Shown here piece after piece: positions 35,519 to 44,436 of a DNA stretch of 64,000 bases. A model generated the notes under the pieces. It saw nothing but the letters and a program-made list of their open reading frames with translations, made no database searches and had not been told where the DNA came from. Positions within the stretch are counted from its first letter, which is position 1, and each line of letters opens with the position of its first letter. The position numbers and the translations under genes are program-made. The stretch comes from JBALVT01 sp036960305 (GTDB lineage Bacteria; Pseudomonadota; Gammaproteobacteria; Pseudomonadales; Halieaceae): NCBI GenBank assembly GCA_036960305.1, contig JBALWA010000005.1, positions 91,998 to 155,997 on the forward strand, in the 5' to 3' direction.

Positions 35519-36460
35519 ATGAATTTTACGCTTAAATACCTCAAATATTTTGTCACTGCCGCAGAACACAGTAGCTTCTCCAAAGCAGCGGACACGCTGC
35601 ACATTTCGAAAAGTTCAGTGATCACCGCCATTACCAACCTTGAGCACGAGTTGGGTTTTGACCTTTTTATCCGGTTGCCTGCTAAGGGGCTGCTTCTCAC
35701 CAAGCAAGGTCAGTCGGTATTAGTTCGCACGCAGTCAGTACTTGATGAAATTAAATCCTTTGATGACGAAATTTCAAGCTTAAGATCCAGTTCAAACGAT
35801 ACGCTGTCTGTTGGTTTCCATGAGACATTAACCCCCTATTTCATGGCAGATATTTTAAGCGTCATGAAAAAGGACCACCCGGAGCTGACAATAACAATTG
35901 TCGAGAGCGGCCCAAAGGAATTTTATGAGCTCATAAGGAGAGGCGAACTCGATGTGTTTTTAACCTATAACATCCCCCCTCCGCCACCTGAGATCACTTA
36001 CGAAACCATTAAGAGCACTCAGCCCTATATAATGATGGAAGCGAATCATCCCCTGGCCCACCTCAAAATGGTTTCTTTAGATCAATTAGCCGACTATCCA
36101 ATGGTGCTTCTGGATAAATACGGCTCGGGAGCGTTCTACAAAAGTTATTTTACGGCGGCTGCCTGTGAAGCCAATGTTGCCATCGAGTGCGATTCCAACG
36201 AGGAAGTTCGCAGTTATGTTGGCGCAGGACTAGGTTTCTCTCTTTCGCATATCCGTCCCGCGGTCACGACCACCTACAATAACCGTGAGCTTGTATACAA
36301 AACCCTTAAAGACGAGGTTCAGCGCCCTGATATTATTGCCGGTTATTTAGGGTCAAAGCGGGGCAGTCCGACATGGAAATGCAATGCCTTTATGGCCCAG
36401 TGCAAATCAGTATTGCAGTCAAAAAAAGCAGCGCAGTTTTTCGTTGAGCTGCCCGAATAA
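35519..36460 (+). CDS. LysR-family transcriptional regulator
   Basis: A 313-residue LTTR. The N-terminal winged HTH is MNFTLKYLKYFVTAAEHSSF and SKAADTLHISKSSVITAITN, and the C-terminal effector domain contains DTLSVGFHE and a periplasmic-binding-like fold. It is divergent from ubiD across 108 bp, the classical arrangement in which an LTTR activates the neighbouring operon. The shared gap contains CAATG and CATTG half-sites (14-base spacer). An aromatic or cyclic acid inducer is plausible. Confidence 0.9.
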   Translation: MNFTLKYLKYFVTAAEHSSFSKAADTLHISKSSVITAITNLEHELGFDLFIRLPAKGLLLTKQGQSVLVRTQSVLDEIKSFDDEISSLRSSSNDTLSVGFHETLTPYFMADILSVMKKDHPELTITIVESGPKEFYELIRRGELDVFLTYNIPPPPPEITYETIKSTQPYIMMEANHPLAHLKMVSLDQLADYPMVLLDKYGSGAFYKSYFTAAACEANVAIECDSNEEVRSYVGAGLGFSLSHIRPAVTTTYNNRELVYKTLKDEVQRPDIIAGYLGSKRGSPTWKCNAFMAQCKSVLQSKKAAQFFVELPE

Positions 36461-36483
36461 CGACAAGTAATAGTAAACCATGG

Positions 36484-36503
36484 CCCGGAACAACTGAGCC
36501 GGG
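36484..36503. terminator. Weak hairpin between convergent lysR and brnQ
   Basis: CCCGG, a 10-base loop and CCGGG form a 5-bp stem in the 102-bp convergent gap. No T-tract follows on either strand, so termination by this element is uncertain. Confidence 0.25.
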
Positions 36504-36562
36504 ATGACGCGTCTGGAACCGACGTATTATCAAGCGATAATGTCAGTGTTAACTAAACGAAC

Positions 36563-37939
36563 TTAGCCTATTTCTGGTTCCGGATTTCCCGAGTTCGAAG
36601 CAATCAAGGTTTGATCCCCGATAGGGCAGATCAACATGCCAATGATATAAAATACCAATGCAGGAAACAGCCAGCCAAAACCCTCATCGAATAAGGGGAG
36701 CCAATTGATTGCGTTAACGATGGGCTCCACTGCCGCTATTTTTGCAGTGATAGCGCCCTCGAGTATCCCCAAAGGCACGACGGGGATGAGGGTGAAAACG
36801 AAAACAAAGCGCTGATTTTTCATGGTATTTTTTAGCAAGCTCAGGAAAACGATACACATGGCGATGGGATAGATACCCAGCAAAAGCGGCTTTGCGGCAA
36901 TCAACAAGGGTCCGAGACCAATATTGGCGATAAGAATACTTAAGGCGGTAAAAACAGTAGCCCACGTTTTATAGCCTATAGAAGGAAATAACTTGCTGAA
37001 GTATTCACCGCAGGCCGTAATAATGCCTATGGCGGTGGTGAAGCAGGCTAGCAAAATGACGATGGCCAATGCGATGGTTCCCCAGATGCCATATAAGGCG
37101 TTTGCATAGGGCGGCGCTATCTCGGCTCCGGTGACTGCGCTTTGTGGCACACCCACCAAATCGTGGGCCGTAGCACCAAGGTAAGCCAAAGCGCCGTAGG
37201 TGACAGTTAAGCCTATGCCGGCTCCAAGCATTCCCACCATTGTGTAATGTGCCACGCCTTTCTTATCCAGGCCTAGCCCGTGTACAGCGGAGATAATCAC
37301 GATGCCTAGTACAAGGGAACCCAGAGCATTCAGTGCTTGATACCCTTCCTCAAAGCCAAAGAGAAAATAGTCCATGGTATTTGTTGCGCCCAGGCTTTCA
37401 TCTGGGAGCGCAACAGGTCCTTGTGGGAACAATATGGCGCCTATTGCGATGGCTAGCAAAACGACTACCAAAGCCGGAGCCATAATTTTTCCTACGATCT
37501 GTAGAATTCGCGCAGGATTGATTGACAGGGCCAGTGTTGCGCCGAAAAAAATCACCGAAAAAATCATTGGCAGGGTTTTACCGCCATTGTCATCAGGCAA
37601 TAAGGGCTGAAGGGTTGTGTAGGCTACGCCGGAGAACCTTGGCAGCCCCAGTAGAGGGCCAATTATGAGATACATGAGGATGCCAATTAGTACCGCAAAC
37701 CACCTGGGCAAAGGTGCTGTGACTTTTTCTACGCCCCCATCAACGCGCGTACATGCCCAAACTACCATTGCGGGTAAAATTACGGCGGCCACAACGAAGC
37801 CAATCATTGCGGGAGTTAGATGATCGCCCACGCGGTAGCCAATTCTAATCGGAAAAATGAGATTTCCCGCGCCAAAATAGATGGAATAGATAAAGAACGA
37901 AATGCCAGCAATATCAACGAACCCAGGTTTTTTTGCCAT
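36563..37939 (-). CDS. BrnQ-type branched-chain amino acid:cation symporter family protein
   Basis: A protein of about 458 residues with roughly 12 membrane segments. The LIVCS signature appears at the start: SFFIYSIYFGAGNLIFPIRIG. Members import leucine, isoleucine and valine with Na+, but homologues in catabolic clusters may carry other carboxylates. GGGAG is well spaced for ATG 37939; TTG 37954 is an alternative. It follows the two DUF3179 genes by 37 bp on the same strand and probably belongs to their operon. Confidence 0.85.
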   Translation of the reverse strand: MAKKPGFVDIAGISFFIYSIYFGAGNLIFPIRIGYRVGDHLTPAMIGFVVAAVILPAMVVWACTRVDGGVEKVTAPLPRWFAVLIGILMYLIIGPLLGLPRFSGVAYTTLQPLLPDDNGGKTLPMIFSVIFFGATLALSINPARILQIVGKIMAPALVVVLLAIAIGAILFPQGPVALPDESLGATNTMDYFLFGFEEGYQALNALGSLVLGIVIISAVHGLGLDKKGVAHYTMVGMLGAGIGLTVTYGALAYLGATAHDLVGVPQSAVTGAEIAPPYANALYGIWGTIALAIVILLACFTTAIGIITACGEYFSKLFPSIGYKTWATVFTALSILIANIGLGPLLIAAKPLLLGIYPIAMCIVFLSLLKNTMKNQRFVFVFTLIPVVPLGILEGAITAKIAAVEPIVNAINWLPLFDEGFGWLFPALVFYIIGMLICPIGDQTLIASNSGNPEPEIG

Positions 37940-37976
37940 ACCTGTATCTCCCAATCAGTTAAAACACCCTGAGATT

Positions 37977-39173
37977 TTAGCTCTGGGGGGCCAGGCGATT
38001 TAGATCCGTTTCGGGGAAGTAATTCACCCATACACACCAATAACAGGCTGCTTTAACGTTCTCAACCCGCTGCAGTTTTCCGCGGTCGGATTCGCCCCAA
38101 AAGTCGATGTTCGAAACTGGCTCACCGCTGTCGTTGTAGTACACACCAACACTTTCGTAATTCTTGTCGTAAGCAACCACGATATCCCGACCACCAACGT
38201 TCACATTAATGAGATCATTCTGCTCGCGAATAAAATCTTCGGTATACGCCACCGAGTCCCTGCCGACATTAAATCCCCACACCTGCTCTTTCAGCAACAA
38301 ACGGTCATCAATGACATCCATGGTGTTGAACAGTAGGGATTCCTGTTTGTGATGTGGAACAGTGATTAGCAAAAATGCCATTTCCACCATATGGTCAAAC
38401 AGGAACAGAAATGGGTTTTGCCAAAATGAGCAAATTCTGTTGACGAAAACCTCGCCGTTTGGAAAGGCTTTTTCGAAGCCGCGGAAGGTCATGCGGTAGG
38501 TGGGCCACTGCTCCATTTTGCTATCGGAATAGCGACCATCACATTCTCTGGTACCGTACATCTGCTGTATGGGCTCGCCTTCTGCATTGCGCATAATCAG
38601 ATTATTTCCAATCTGCGCTATAACGGTCAGGTCTTGCGGCTCTCCATCAATTTCAGCCTTATAGCCAAGACCAAGGTGGGTCATGCAACAATAGGTTATG
38701 ATAATATTTTTTTCGCCGCCCAGGCCTTCCGGTGTACCGGCTAAATGTGGGCGCTTAATGTAATAGTCCGGATGAGCGCGTGCCTCCCCATTGTTCTCCA
38801 GCACGATCACACTTTCAGTAGGGCGAATCAGCTTCTTCGCCTCTTCAATCGAATAAAATTTGGCTTTCGATTGCTGATTGCGCAATCCAATATGCAACCA
38901 AATCCAGGGGAAGCCTAATAAGAAAAGATCCAGGCCAAGAAAACCCTTTGTACTCCAGCCCCAACCCACGCCATGCTGAAAGTCGATTAAAGCTCCGGCT
39001 GCCACGCAGGCCAGTCCCGAGAAAATCAATTTGTATTCGTGACGAATGGCAAAAATCATACTTTTGCGCTTCACGCCTAAAAATACCTGGGTAATATCTC
39101 CCAGATCGCGGAAATAGCGCAGGGCGATAAGAGTGCCTGTCACCATTAAGATCCAATATGCTATTTGCCACAT
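37977..39173 (-). CDS. DUF3179 domain membrane protein (copy 1)
   Basis: A 398-residue protein. The first 110 residues hold about three membrane helices (MWQIAYWILMVTGTLIALRY, then LIFSGLACVAAGALI and LFLLGFPWIWLHIGL), followed by a soluble DUF3179 domain with ENNGEARAHPDYY, IITYCCMTHLGLGY and a paired QMYGTRECDGRY region. The YC(x)MT motif carries a conserved Cys. Its function is unknown. It is very similar to the protein at 60180 along its whole length, so the two are recent duplicates. Confidence 0.85.
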   Translation of the reverse strand: MWQIAYWILMVTGTLIALRYFRDLGDITQVFLGVKRKSMIFAIRHEYKLIFSGLACVAAGALIDFQHGVGWGWSTKGFLGLDLFLLGFPWIWLHIGLRNQQSKAKFYSIEEAKKLIRPTESVIVLENNGEARAHPDYYIKRPHLAGTPEGLGGEKNIIITYCCMTHLGLGYKAEIDGEPQDLTVIAQIGNNLIMRNAEGEPIQQMYGTRECDGRYSDSKMEQWPTYRMTFRGFEKAFPNGEVFVNRICSFWQNPFLFLFDHMVEMAFLLITVPHHKQESLLFNTMDVIDDRLLLKEQVWGFNVGRDSVAYTEDFIREQNDLINVNVGGRDIVVAYDKNYESVGVYYNDSGEPVSNIDFWGESDRGKLQRVENVKAACYWCVWVNYFPETDLNRLAPQS

Positions 39174-39205
39174 AATATTTATCTCTATATTCAGGTTTAA
39201 GTTTT

Positions 39206-40420
39206 CTAGGCAGCCGCTGTAAAAACAGCTTTACCAGTGATTCGGTTCACATCCGTTTGCGGAAAGAAGTTAAACCACATGGCGTAAAAACAGCCGGCCA
39301 TCACATTCTCTACACGCTTATGCGTACCTTTATCTGACTTCCCAAAGAAGTCCATTTTTGTCACAGGAGTGCCCGTGTCGTTGTACCAAATGCCCAGACT
39401 GTCATATGCCTCGTCCCAATGAACTATGATGGCACGCTCACCGACATCGACATTTAATAGATTGCCGTTTTCCTGAACGAAGGGAATCGAATAACACACA
39501 AAGTCATCACCGACGTGGAAGCCCCAGATATTTTCCTTGGTGTGCAAACGATCATCCGTGTGCCTCAAGGACGGGAATAAAGGCGCGGCCTCTTGCTTCT
39601 GGCGATGGATTGCCATGTAAAACGTCGCTTCCCATATTTTGTCATAGATTGCCACGACGGGATTTTCTTTTACCAACACACGGCGACGGTGAAAAACCTC
39701 ACCGTCTGGATAGGCCTTGGCAAATTTTTCAAATGGCATTTTGAAAACAGGGTAAGCCGGCATCCCCCGACCGCATGCGCCCGAACATTCAGGTCTACCC
39801 CACATTTGCTGGATTGGCTCCCCCGTGTTCTTGTCCCACATCACAAGATTATTTTCCAGCTGCGTCATTACCTTGAGGTCGACAGGAGCATTGTCTATTT
39901 CTGGTCGATACGCGAGCCCCAGATTTGTCATAGCGCAATAGGTTAGGACCACATTTTCGCCGTTTAGACCTTTTTCATTACCCACCACATGCGGACGCCA
40001 CATTTCATAGTCCGTGTGTGCCCGAGCTACTCCCTCATTTTCAATCACCATCACCTCGTAATCCCGTGTGACAAAGCTTCTGGCCTCCTCGATAGATACA
40101 TAAGTGGCGTTGTATTGCTGGGTGCGCATCATCATACCAGGGTTGAAATAACCCACAAAAATATTGAATGCCCAGACCACTGCGGATATAACTAACACGA
40201 TATAATTACCGCTACCGAACTGGATGTGCGTTAGGATCGAAATAGCTATTCCGATAGCGGAGAATACTAAGATTGACTTGCGTTTGTACCAGGTTTTTAC
40301 AACCTCCTCTCGGGGCGTCTGCAGCCAAAACTGGCTAATATCAGCCAAATCTCGAAAGATCAGATAGGAAAAATAGTACGCAACGGCCAGACCCAGCCAA
40401 AAAAGTAGCTCAAATACCAT
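39206..40420 (-). CDS. DUF3179 domain membrane protein (copy 2)
   Basis: A 404-residue paralogue of the next gene in the operon, with the same plan: membrane segments in the first 100 residues, then ENEGVARAHTDYEMWRPH, VLTYCAMTNLGLAY and QMWGRPECSGACGRG. It is more divergent than copies 1 and 3 are from each other. The last motif carries additional Cys residues not found in the others. It starts the DUF3179-DUF3179-BrnQ unit. Two consecutive copies may form a heteromer. Confidence 0.85.
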   Translation of the reverse strand: MVFELLFWLGLAVAYYFSYLIFRDLADISQFWLQTPREEVVKTWYKRKSILVFSAIGIAISILTHIQFGSGNYIVLVISAVVWAFNIFVGYFNPGMMMRTQQYNATYVSIEEARSFVTRDYEVMVIENEGVARAHTDYEMWRPHVVGNEKGLNGENVVLTYCAMTNLGLAYRPEIDNAPVDLKVMTQLENNLVMWDKNTGEPIQQMWGRPECSGACGRGMPAYPVFKMPFEKFAKAYPDGEVFHRRRVLVKENPVVAIYDKIWEATFYMAIHRQKQEAAPLFPSLRHTDDRLHTKENIWGFHVGDDFVCYSIPFVQENGNLLNVDVGERAIIVHWDEAYDSLGIWYNDTGTPVTKMDFFGKSDKGTHKRVENVMAGCFYAMWFNFFPQTDVNRITGKAVFTAAA

Positions 40421-40451
40421 GTTTTACTCAAGAAATTAGCTTCTACAGTCG

Positions 40452-40495
40452 AATAGTACTACTGCATTGATAAAACTGTCAATGGTAAAACTATT
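40452..40495. promoter_or_regulatory. Extended inverted repeat upstream of the DUF3179 operon
   Basis: CATTGATAAAACTGTCAATG (40465-40484) is a dyad of CATTGA and TCAATG around 8 bases. AATAGT (40452-40457) and ACTATT (40490-40495) extend the symmetry outside it. It begins 32 bp upstream of the start of copy 2, within the likely promoter. It is a candidate operator for a dimeric regulator. Confidence 0.5.
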
Positions 40496-40518
40496 ATTTG
40501 TAGACTGGTCTGGGGATA

Positions 40519-41793
40519 CTATTTCGTAATTCGAGTCGACGTTAACCAATCCGGCCTTTTCGATTCGCTCGGTTGGCCTGGCCTCATATCAACCCCTTCT
40601 ACCTTAGGTCTAGTCAATAGCGAAGCAAGAAGGTCTGTTTTGGCTTGTCGTACAACAATCTGCTCAGGCGTTACGTTGATGGTGGTAAGATCTTGAGCTA
40701 ATACAACCGGACCACCATAGGTTGTACGCAAGTTTTTGAAGGCAGAATCAATAAAATTGTCGTCTAATACAAAATGAGAAGCTACGCCTAAGGTAGGTTT
40801 GGCAATGGCAAAGACGAGTCCAAGTTCATCCGGCATTGTATGAGCACTCAAAACGTTTTTTACCAAATGTACTGGCATTTTACTGTGTTCGGCAAATTCT
40901 TCAGCTGAGGGAAACACTTCGTGGATAAAGACATCTGCTTTCCTGGCTTGCTCGGCCTCAAAAACACTGGGCTCGCTATCCGCTGTATAGACCATTGATA
41001 AACCATTCCACTCTAATCGGTAACCCAATGATCCATCGATGGTGTGTATTACGGGAAATGCATAAATTTTTACGCCGTTCTTATCGTAAGCTAGCTGGCG
41101 AGGGTTATCAGGGCTAAATTTTCTGATGTCAATCGAGTGTGGAACGATCTTGGTACCGCCCGTTGGAACCAGGTTTTGCTTGCTTTGAACTTGCCATTCA
41201 GCGGCCTTTCTCACGTTCTGGGTAAACGCAGCAATACCTAAATCCGGCGTAGTTCCCGTCGCGCCCCACACATGAAGAGGCGTATTGCGCGCCCAACCCA
41301 TCGCATCAAAGAGAGAAAATATTCCCCCTGCATGATCCATATGGAGGTGCGTTATAAACACTTTATCCAGAAAGGCAGGATGGACTCCCATGCTGAAAAG
41401 ATTGCCCACCACGCCAGAGCCTATGTCAAAAATAAAACTATCGCCGTTTCCAAGCTCTACTAAATAGCTGGACGTTGCTTGAGCCCGCCGTATAGGCGCT
41501 ACACTACCGGACCCTATGGCTGTGATTCGCATTTCGTTTTTAGCCAGAGACTCATTTTCCGGAACGTAGAACTCTGGATATTTCTTGAGATCCACGCCCT
41601 TTTTCTTAACGATCACAGCAGTCTTGGTGATTGGTTTGCCACTGAGTGGCACCGGGTAGTTGTCTTCTGTTAGCCCTTCTTGTCTAGGAAAAGCATAGCT
41701 TTCATACGGGGCAGCGTTTACCGAAATAGATAAAAATTGAACGAGTGCGATGGTGAGAGTAAAAAAGTGTCGCAATATTGTGAAATAATTCAT
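40519..41793 (-). CDS. Exported MBL-fold metallohydrolase
   Basis: A protein of about 424 residues with a signal peptide (FFTLTIALVQFLSISVNAAP). The catalytic motif HLHMDHAGG and the surrounding GSGSVAPIRRAQATSSYLVE resemble arylsulfatase/RNase Z-like and GntH-type members of the metallo-beta-lactamase superfamily. The di-zinc site is complete as far as can be seen (HxHxDH, later VIHTIDGSLGYR, ADS, HEVF). It would hydrolyse an ester, lactone or sulfate in the periplasm. Two starts are possible (41823, 41793); I prefer the shorter since it gives a better signal peptide. Confidence 0.82.
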   Translation of the reverse strand: MNYFTILRHFFTLTIALVQFLSISVNAAPYESYAFPRQEGLTEDNYPVPLSGKPITKTAVIVKKKGVDLKKYPEFYVPENESLAKNEMRITAIGSGSVAPIRRAQATSSYLVELGNGDSFIFDIGSGVVGNLFSMGVHPAFLDKVFITHLHMDHAGGIFSLFDAMGWARNTPLHVWGATGTTPDLGIAAFTQNVRKAAEWQVQSKQNLVPTGGTKIVPHSIDIRKFSPDNPRQLAYDKNGVKIYAFPVIHTIDGSLGYRLEWNGLSMVYTADSEPSVFEAEQARKADVFIHEVFPSAEEFAEHSKMPVHLVKNVLSAHTMPDELGLVFAIAKPTLGVASHFVLDDNFIDSAFKNLRTTYGGPVVLAQDLTTINVTPEQIVVRQAKTDLLASLLTRPKVEGVDMRPGQPSESKRPDWLTSTRITK

Positions 41794-41883
41794 AGGAGAA
41801 TACTTTGCAGCCTTAAAAGCCATGATTGAAAATATTGATCCTTCAGGGAATTGACCACTGCACGATTTTACGGAGCAAGCTAT

Positions 41884-43512
41884 TCAGCTTGCTGCCATTA
41901 TGGGCGCTACCTGCTTTGCCAGTTCGTCCTGGTTGGATATATGGTCGCCTGTCAGAGCAAAGCCTAGTAAAGCGTCGTTAGAGTCTCTAAATAGTGCTCT
42001 CACACCGCTTGGTGAACTGGCTTCAATAACCCACTGACCAACAACATTCTTGGGTGGAGGGGAGACAATAATGGGAAACAGCGTTGTTTTAACCGTAACG
42101 GGCATTGCTCCGTAATAAACGTTGCAGGGTTCACCGACCAGAGATTTGGCCAGAGCTCTGGCACAGGCCATTAAGGGAGCGATGTAAAACAAGACGTGAT
42201 TATCCACCTCCGCACAATCTCCCAGCGCATAAACGTTTTTGGCACTGGTTTGTAATGCCAGGTCGGTAACAATGCCACGGTTTGTTTCCAGACCGCATTG
42301 TTCAGCAAGCTTCAAATTGGGCCTAACCCCAATGGCAGACAGCACGATATCGGCATCGATGGTTTCGCCGTTACCGAGCGTGGCTTGAACGCCAACACCT
42401 TTTTTGTCGATTCTCTTGACCACTGTTCCAAAGTGGAATTTTGCCCCTTTCGATTCCAGGGCATTCTTGACGGAATCAGCCGCGGTTTTGGGTAGCAAAG
42501 TGCCTAGAACAGAATCCAGCGGGTCAACGACATCAATTTCGTATCCGGACAGAATCAAATCATTGCAGTATTCGGAACCTATTAATCCTGCACCAATAAT
42601 CAAAACCTTTCTTTTATTGACCATTGCAGTCCTGAATTTGGAGTAATCCAGTAGATCGTTGATCGAGTGAACTTTTTCCAGGCCGTCACCTTCCAAAGGT
42701 GCTTCGATACAGCGAGCTCCAGTGGCAAACACCAGCTTTTCGTAGTGCAGCTTGCTTGTAGTCGTCTCGATGAGCTGGCTGTCAGGATCAACAGCAATGA
42801 CCTCAGTAAAGATACGAATATCCGCAGCGAGCAGTCCGGCCATATCTTCCGCACTTGCAGTTGCTATTTGATCAGCCGATTTGTTCTTATGGTAACCCAC
42901 CGAAATCAAAGGTTTTGAATAAAATCGGCCGTCGTCATTGGTCAACATGACGAGTGGAGTGGTTTGATCCAACTTCCGGAATTCTTTCGCCAGATTGTAT
43001 CCGGCAAGACCAGTACCGATAATCACTATAGGTTTGCGCGTGTAATCAATTGTATATTTCGGTGACTCTACTTTGGCTTTTTCTTCGACAGCAGTGCGGC
43101 TTACAGCGACCATCTCAAAATCATCTTTACCCACAAAGCACTCGGGGCAGACCCAATCATCGGGGATGTCTTCCCAGCGTGTGCCTGGCAGAATGCCATC
43201 CTCTGGCCAGCCTTTGACTTCATCATAAATCCAGCCGCAAACCAGACATTCCCATACTTGATACGGCTCATCGTTGGCATCATTTGAAACAGGGGACACA
43301 GGGGCAGGACGATCAACTTCATTACGTTCCACAGATGACCCCATTACCACCATTTCAAAATCAGCTTTATCGGTAAAGCACTCAGGGCACAGCCAGTCGT
43401 CAGGAACATCTTCCCAGTATGTACCTGGTTCGACCCCCTCGTCAGACCAGCCTTTAGCCTCATCATAAATGCAGTCGCAAACTGAACACTGCCAGGCCTT
43501 ATAGGGTTCCAT
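41884..43512 (-). CDS. Double rubredoxin fused to NAD(P)H-rubredoxin reductase
   Basis: A protein of about 542 residues with three parts. Two rubredoxin domains come first (residues about 5-52 and 85-132), each with CxxC pairs: CSVCDCIYDE/CPECF and CLVCGWIYDE/CPECF. Then follows an FAD/NAD-binding reductase (IVIIGTGLAGYNLAKEF, LIIGAGLIGSEYCNDL) of the AlkT type, with YALGDCAEVDNHVL near the end. The fusion would carry electrons from NAD(P)H through FAD to rubredoxin in one chain. In AlkGT systems these parts are separate and feed alkane hydroxylase. No such hydroxylase is in the window. Confidence 0.88.
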   Translation of the reverse strand: MEPYKAWQCSVCDCIYDEAKGWSDEGVEPGTYWEDVPDDWLCPECFTDKADFEMVVMGSSVERNEVDRPAPVSPVSNDANDEPYQVWECLVCGWIYDEVKGWPEDGILPGTRWEDIPDDWVCPECFVGKDDFEMVAVSRTAVEEKAKVESPKYTIDYTRKPIVIIGTGLAGYNLAKEFRKLDQTTPLVMLTNDDGRFYSKPLISVGYHKNKSADQIATASAEDMAGLLAADIRIFTEVIAVDPDSQLIETTTSKLHYEKLVFATGARCIEAPLEGDGLEKVHSINDLLDYSKFRTAMVNKRKVLIIGAGLIGSEYCNDLILSGYEIDVVDPLDSVLGTLLPKTAADSVKNALESKGAKFHFGTVVKRIDKKGVGVQATLGNGETIDADIVLSAIGVRPNLKLAEQCGLETNRGIVTDLALQTSAKNVYALGDCAEVDNHVLFYIAPLMACARALAKSLVGEPCNVYYGAMPVTVKTTLFPIIVSPPPKNVVGQWVIEASSPSGVRALFRDSNDALLGFALTGDHISNQDELAKQVAPIMAAS

Positions 43513-43532
43513 TATCAATACTCGGGTATTTT

Positions 43533-44159
43533 CTAGTAAAGAGTATCAACGTAAGCTTGCTCTATTTGTGCCTCTAGTGCTTTTGACTCTTCATCTCCTT
43601 CCATATTCAATCGTTTTGCGGCATTGGCTGCTAGAAGTGAGTCTTTGTGCTTGACCCACTGGTTCGGTTTCCACATATGAGATCGGATCATAGCTTTGCC
43701 GCAATGGAAAAAACATTCTTCAACTTTGATGTGAATGCACAACAATGCGGGTTTTCCTTCTGCGCCGAGTTTTTCCAGAATCTCTGGATCTCGACGAATA
43801 GTTGCTGTTCCCTTAATCCTGAAGGTTTCGCGCATGGTAGGAACAATAAATATCACACCTATACCATTATTAGTGATTAAGTTTCTGAACCCCTGCACCA
43901 GTTTATTGCCGGGTCTGTCGGGGATTAGTAAATTTCTCTCATCGTCAATATGGACAAAGCCGGGCGCATCGCCCTTGGGGGATACATCCACGTGGCCATT
44001 GGCATCGATTGTCGATAGACAGATCAGCGGTGTGCGACGAATGAATTCCTGCATGCTTTCGTCTAGTGAGTCGCTGGACTTGTTTTGCACGAGGGGATGG
44101 GGTTCGCCAAAAATAGCGTCCAGTTCTTCTTCACTTTTAACAATATAATCGTCGTTCAT
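43533..44159 (-). CDS. PPOX-fold FMN-binding protein (MSMEG_1061-like)
   Basis: A 208-residue protein of the split-barrel flavin family. Visible motifs are TPLICLSTIDANGHVDVSPKG, FVHIDDERNLLIPDRPGNK and FFHCGKAMIRSHMW (two His near Cys). MSMEG_1061-type members bind FMN and are often found with oxidoreductases. GGAG lies upstream of ATG 44159. It directly precedes the rubredoxin fusion gene on the same strand with a 20-bp gap, so they are probably co-transcribed and could exchange electrons. Confidence 0.82.
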   Translation of the reverse strand: MNDDYIVKSEEELDAIFGEPHPLVQNKSSDSLDESMQEFIRRTPLICLSTIDANGHVDVSPKGDAPGFVHIDDERNLLIPDRPGNKLVQGFRNLITNNGIGVIFIVPTMRETFRIKGTATIRRDPEILEKLGAEGKPALLCIHIKVEECFFHCGKAMIRSHMWKPNQWVKHKDSLLAANAAKRLNMEGDEESKALEAQIEQAYVDTLY

Positions 44160-44436
44160 GCAATTCTCCGGTCAGCGCACTCATCTGAGCGCTAATTATG
44201 GACCCGTTGGCTACTTGTAACTATCCATATAGTCCCTTTATTTCGCCCCATACAACCATTTTAAATGGAATTATCTAGCGGCCAGACAGGGGCGATTCCC
44301 GAATGACTTCGCACTTCAGTTTTCGACGCAGGGAGCCAGGGGCGCCGCCTTATTGATATGGGGCCAAAAAACTGTTTAAATTTCAGTAATGCTCTATCTT
44401 GGACATAACTATCCCGGGCAGCTAGACTAGGTTCAA
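44160..44436. promoter_or_regulatory. Divergent promoter region between PPOX and AraC genes
   Basis: 277 bp. It holds CCATTTTAAATGG at 44256-44268, a 13-base dyad, in an AT-rich setting about mid-gap. This is a candidate operator for the neighbouring AraC-type regulator, which would then control itself and the PPOX/rubredoxin unit. No gene seen. Confidence 0.4.

Noticed and set aside
40519..43512. MBL-fold gene beside a rubredoxin fusion could be a rubredoxin:oxygen oxidoreductase (flavodiiron) system.
   Set aside because: The MBL protein has a signal peptide and no flavodoxin domain, and its HxHxDH site is of the hydrolase type.
41884..43512. The FAD/NAD reductase domain as the missing E3 of the 351-4700 dehydrogenase complex.
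   Set aside because: It lacks the redox-active CxxxxC disulfide of dihydrolipoamide dehydrogenase and is fused to rubredoxins.
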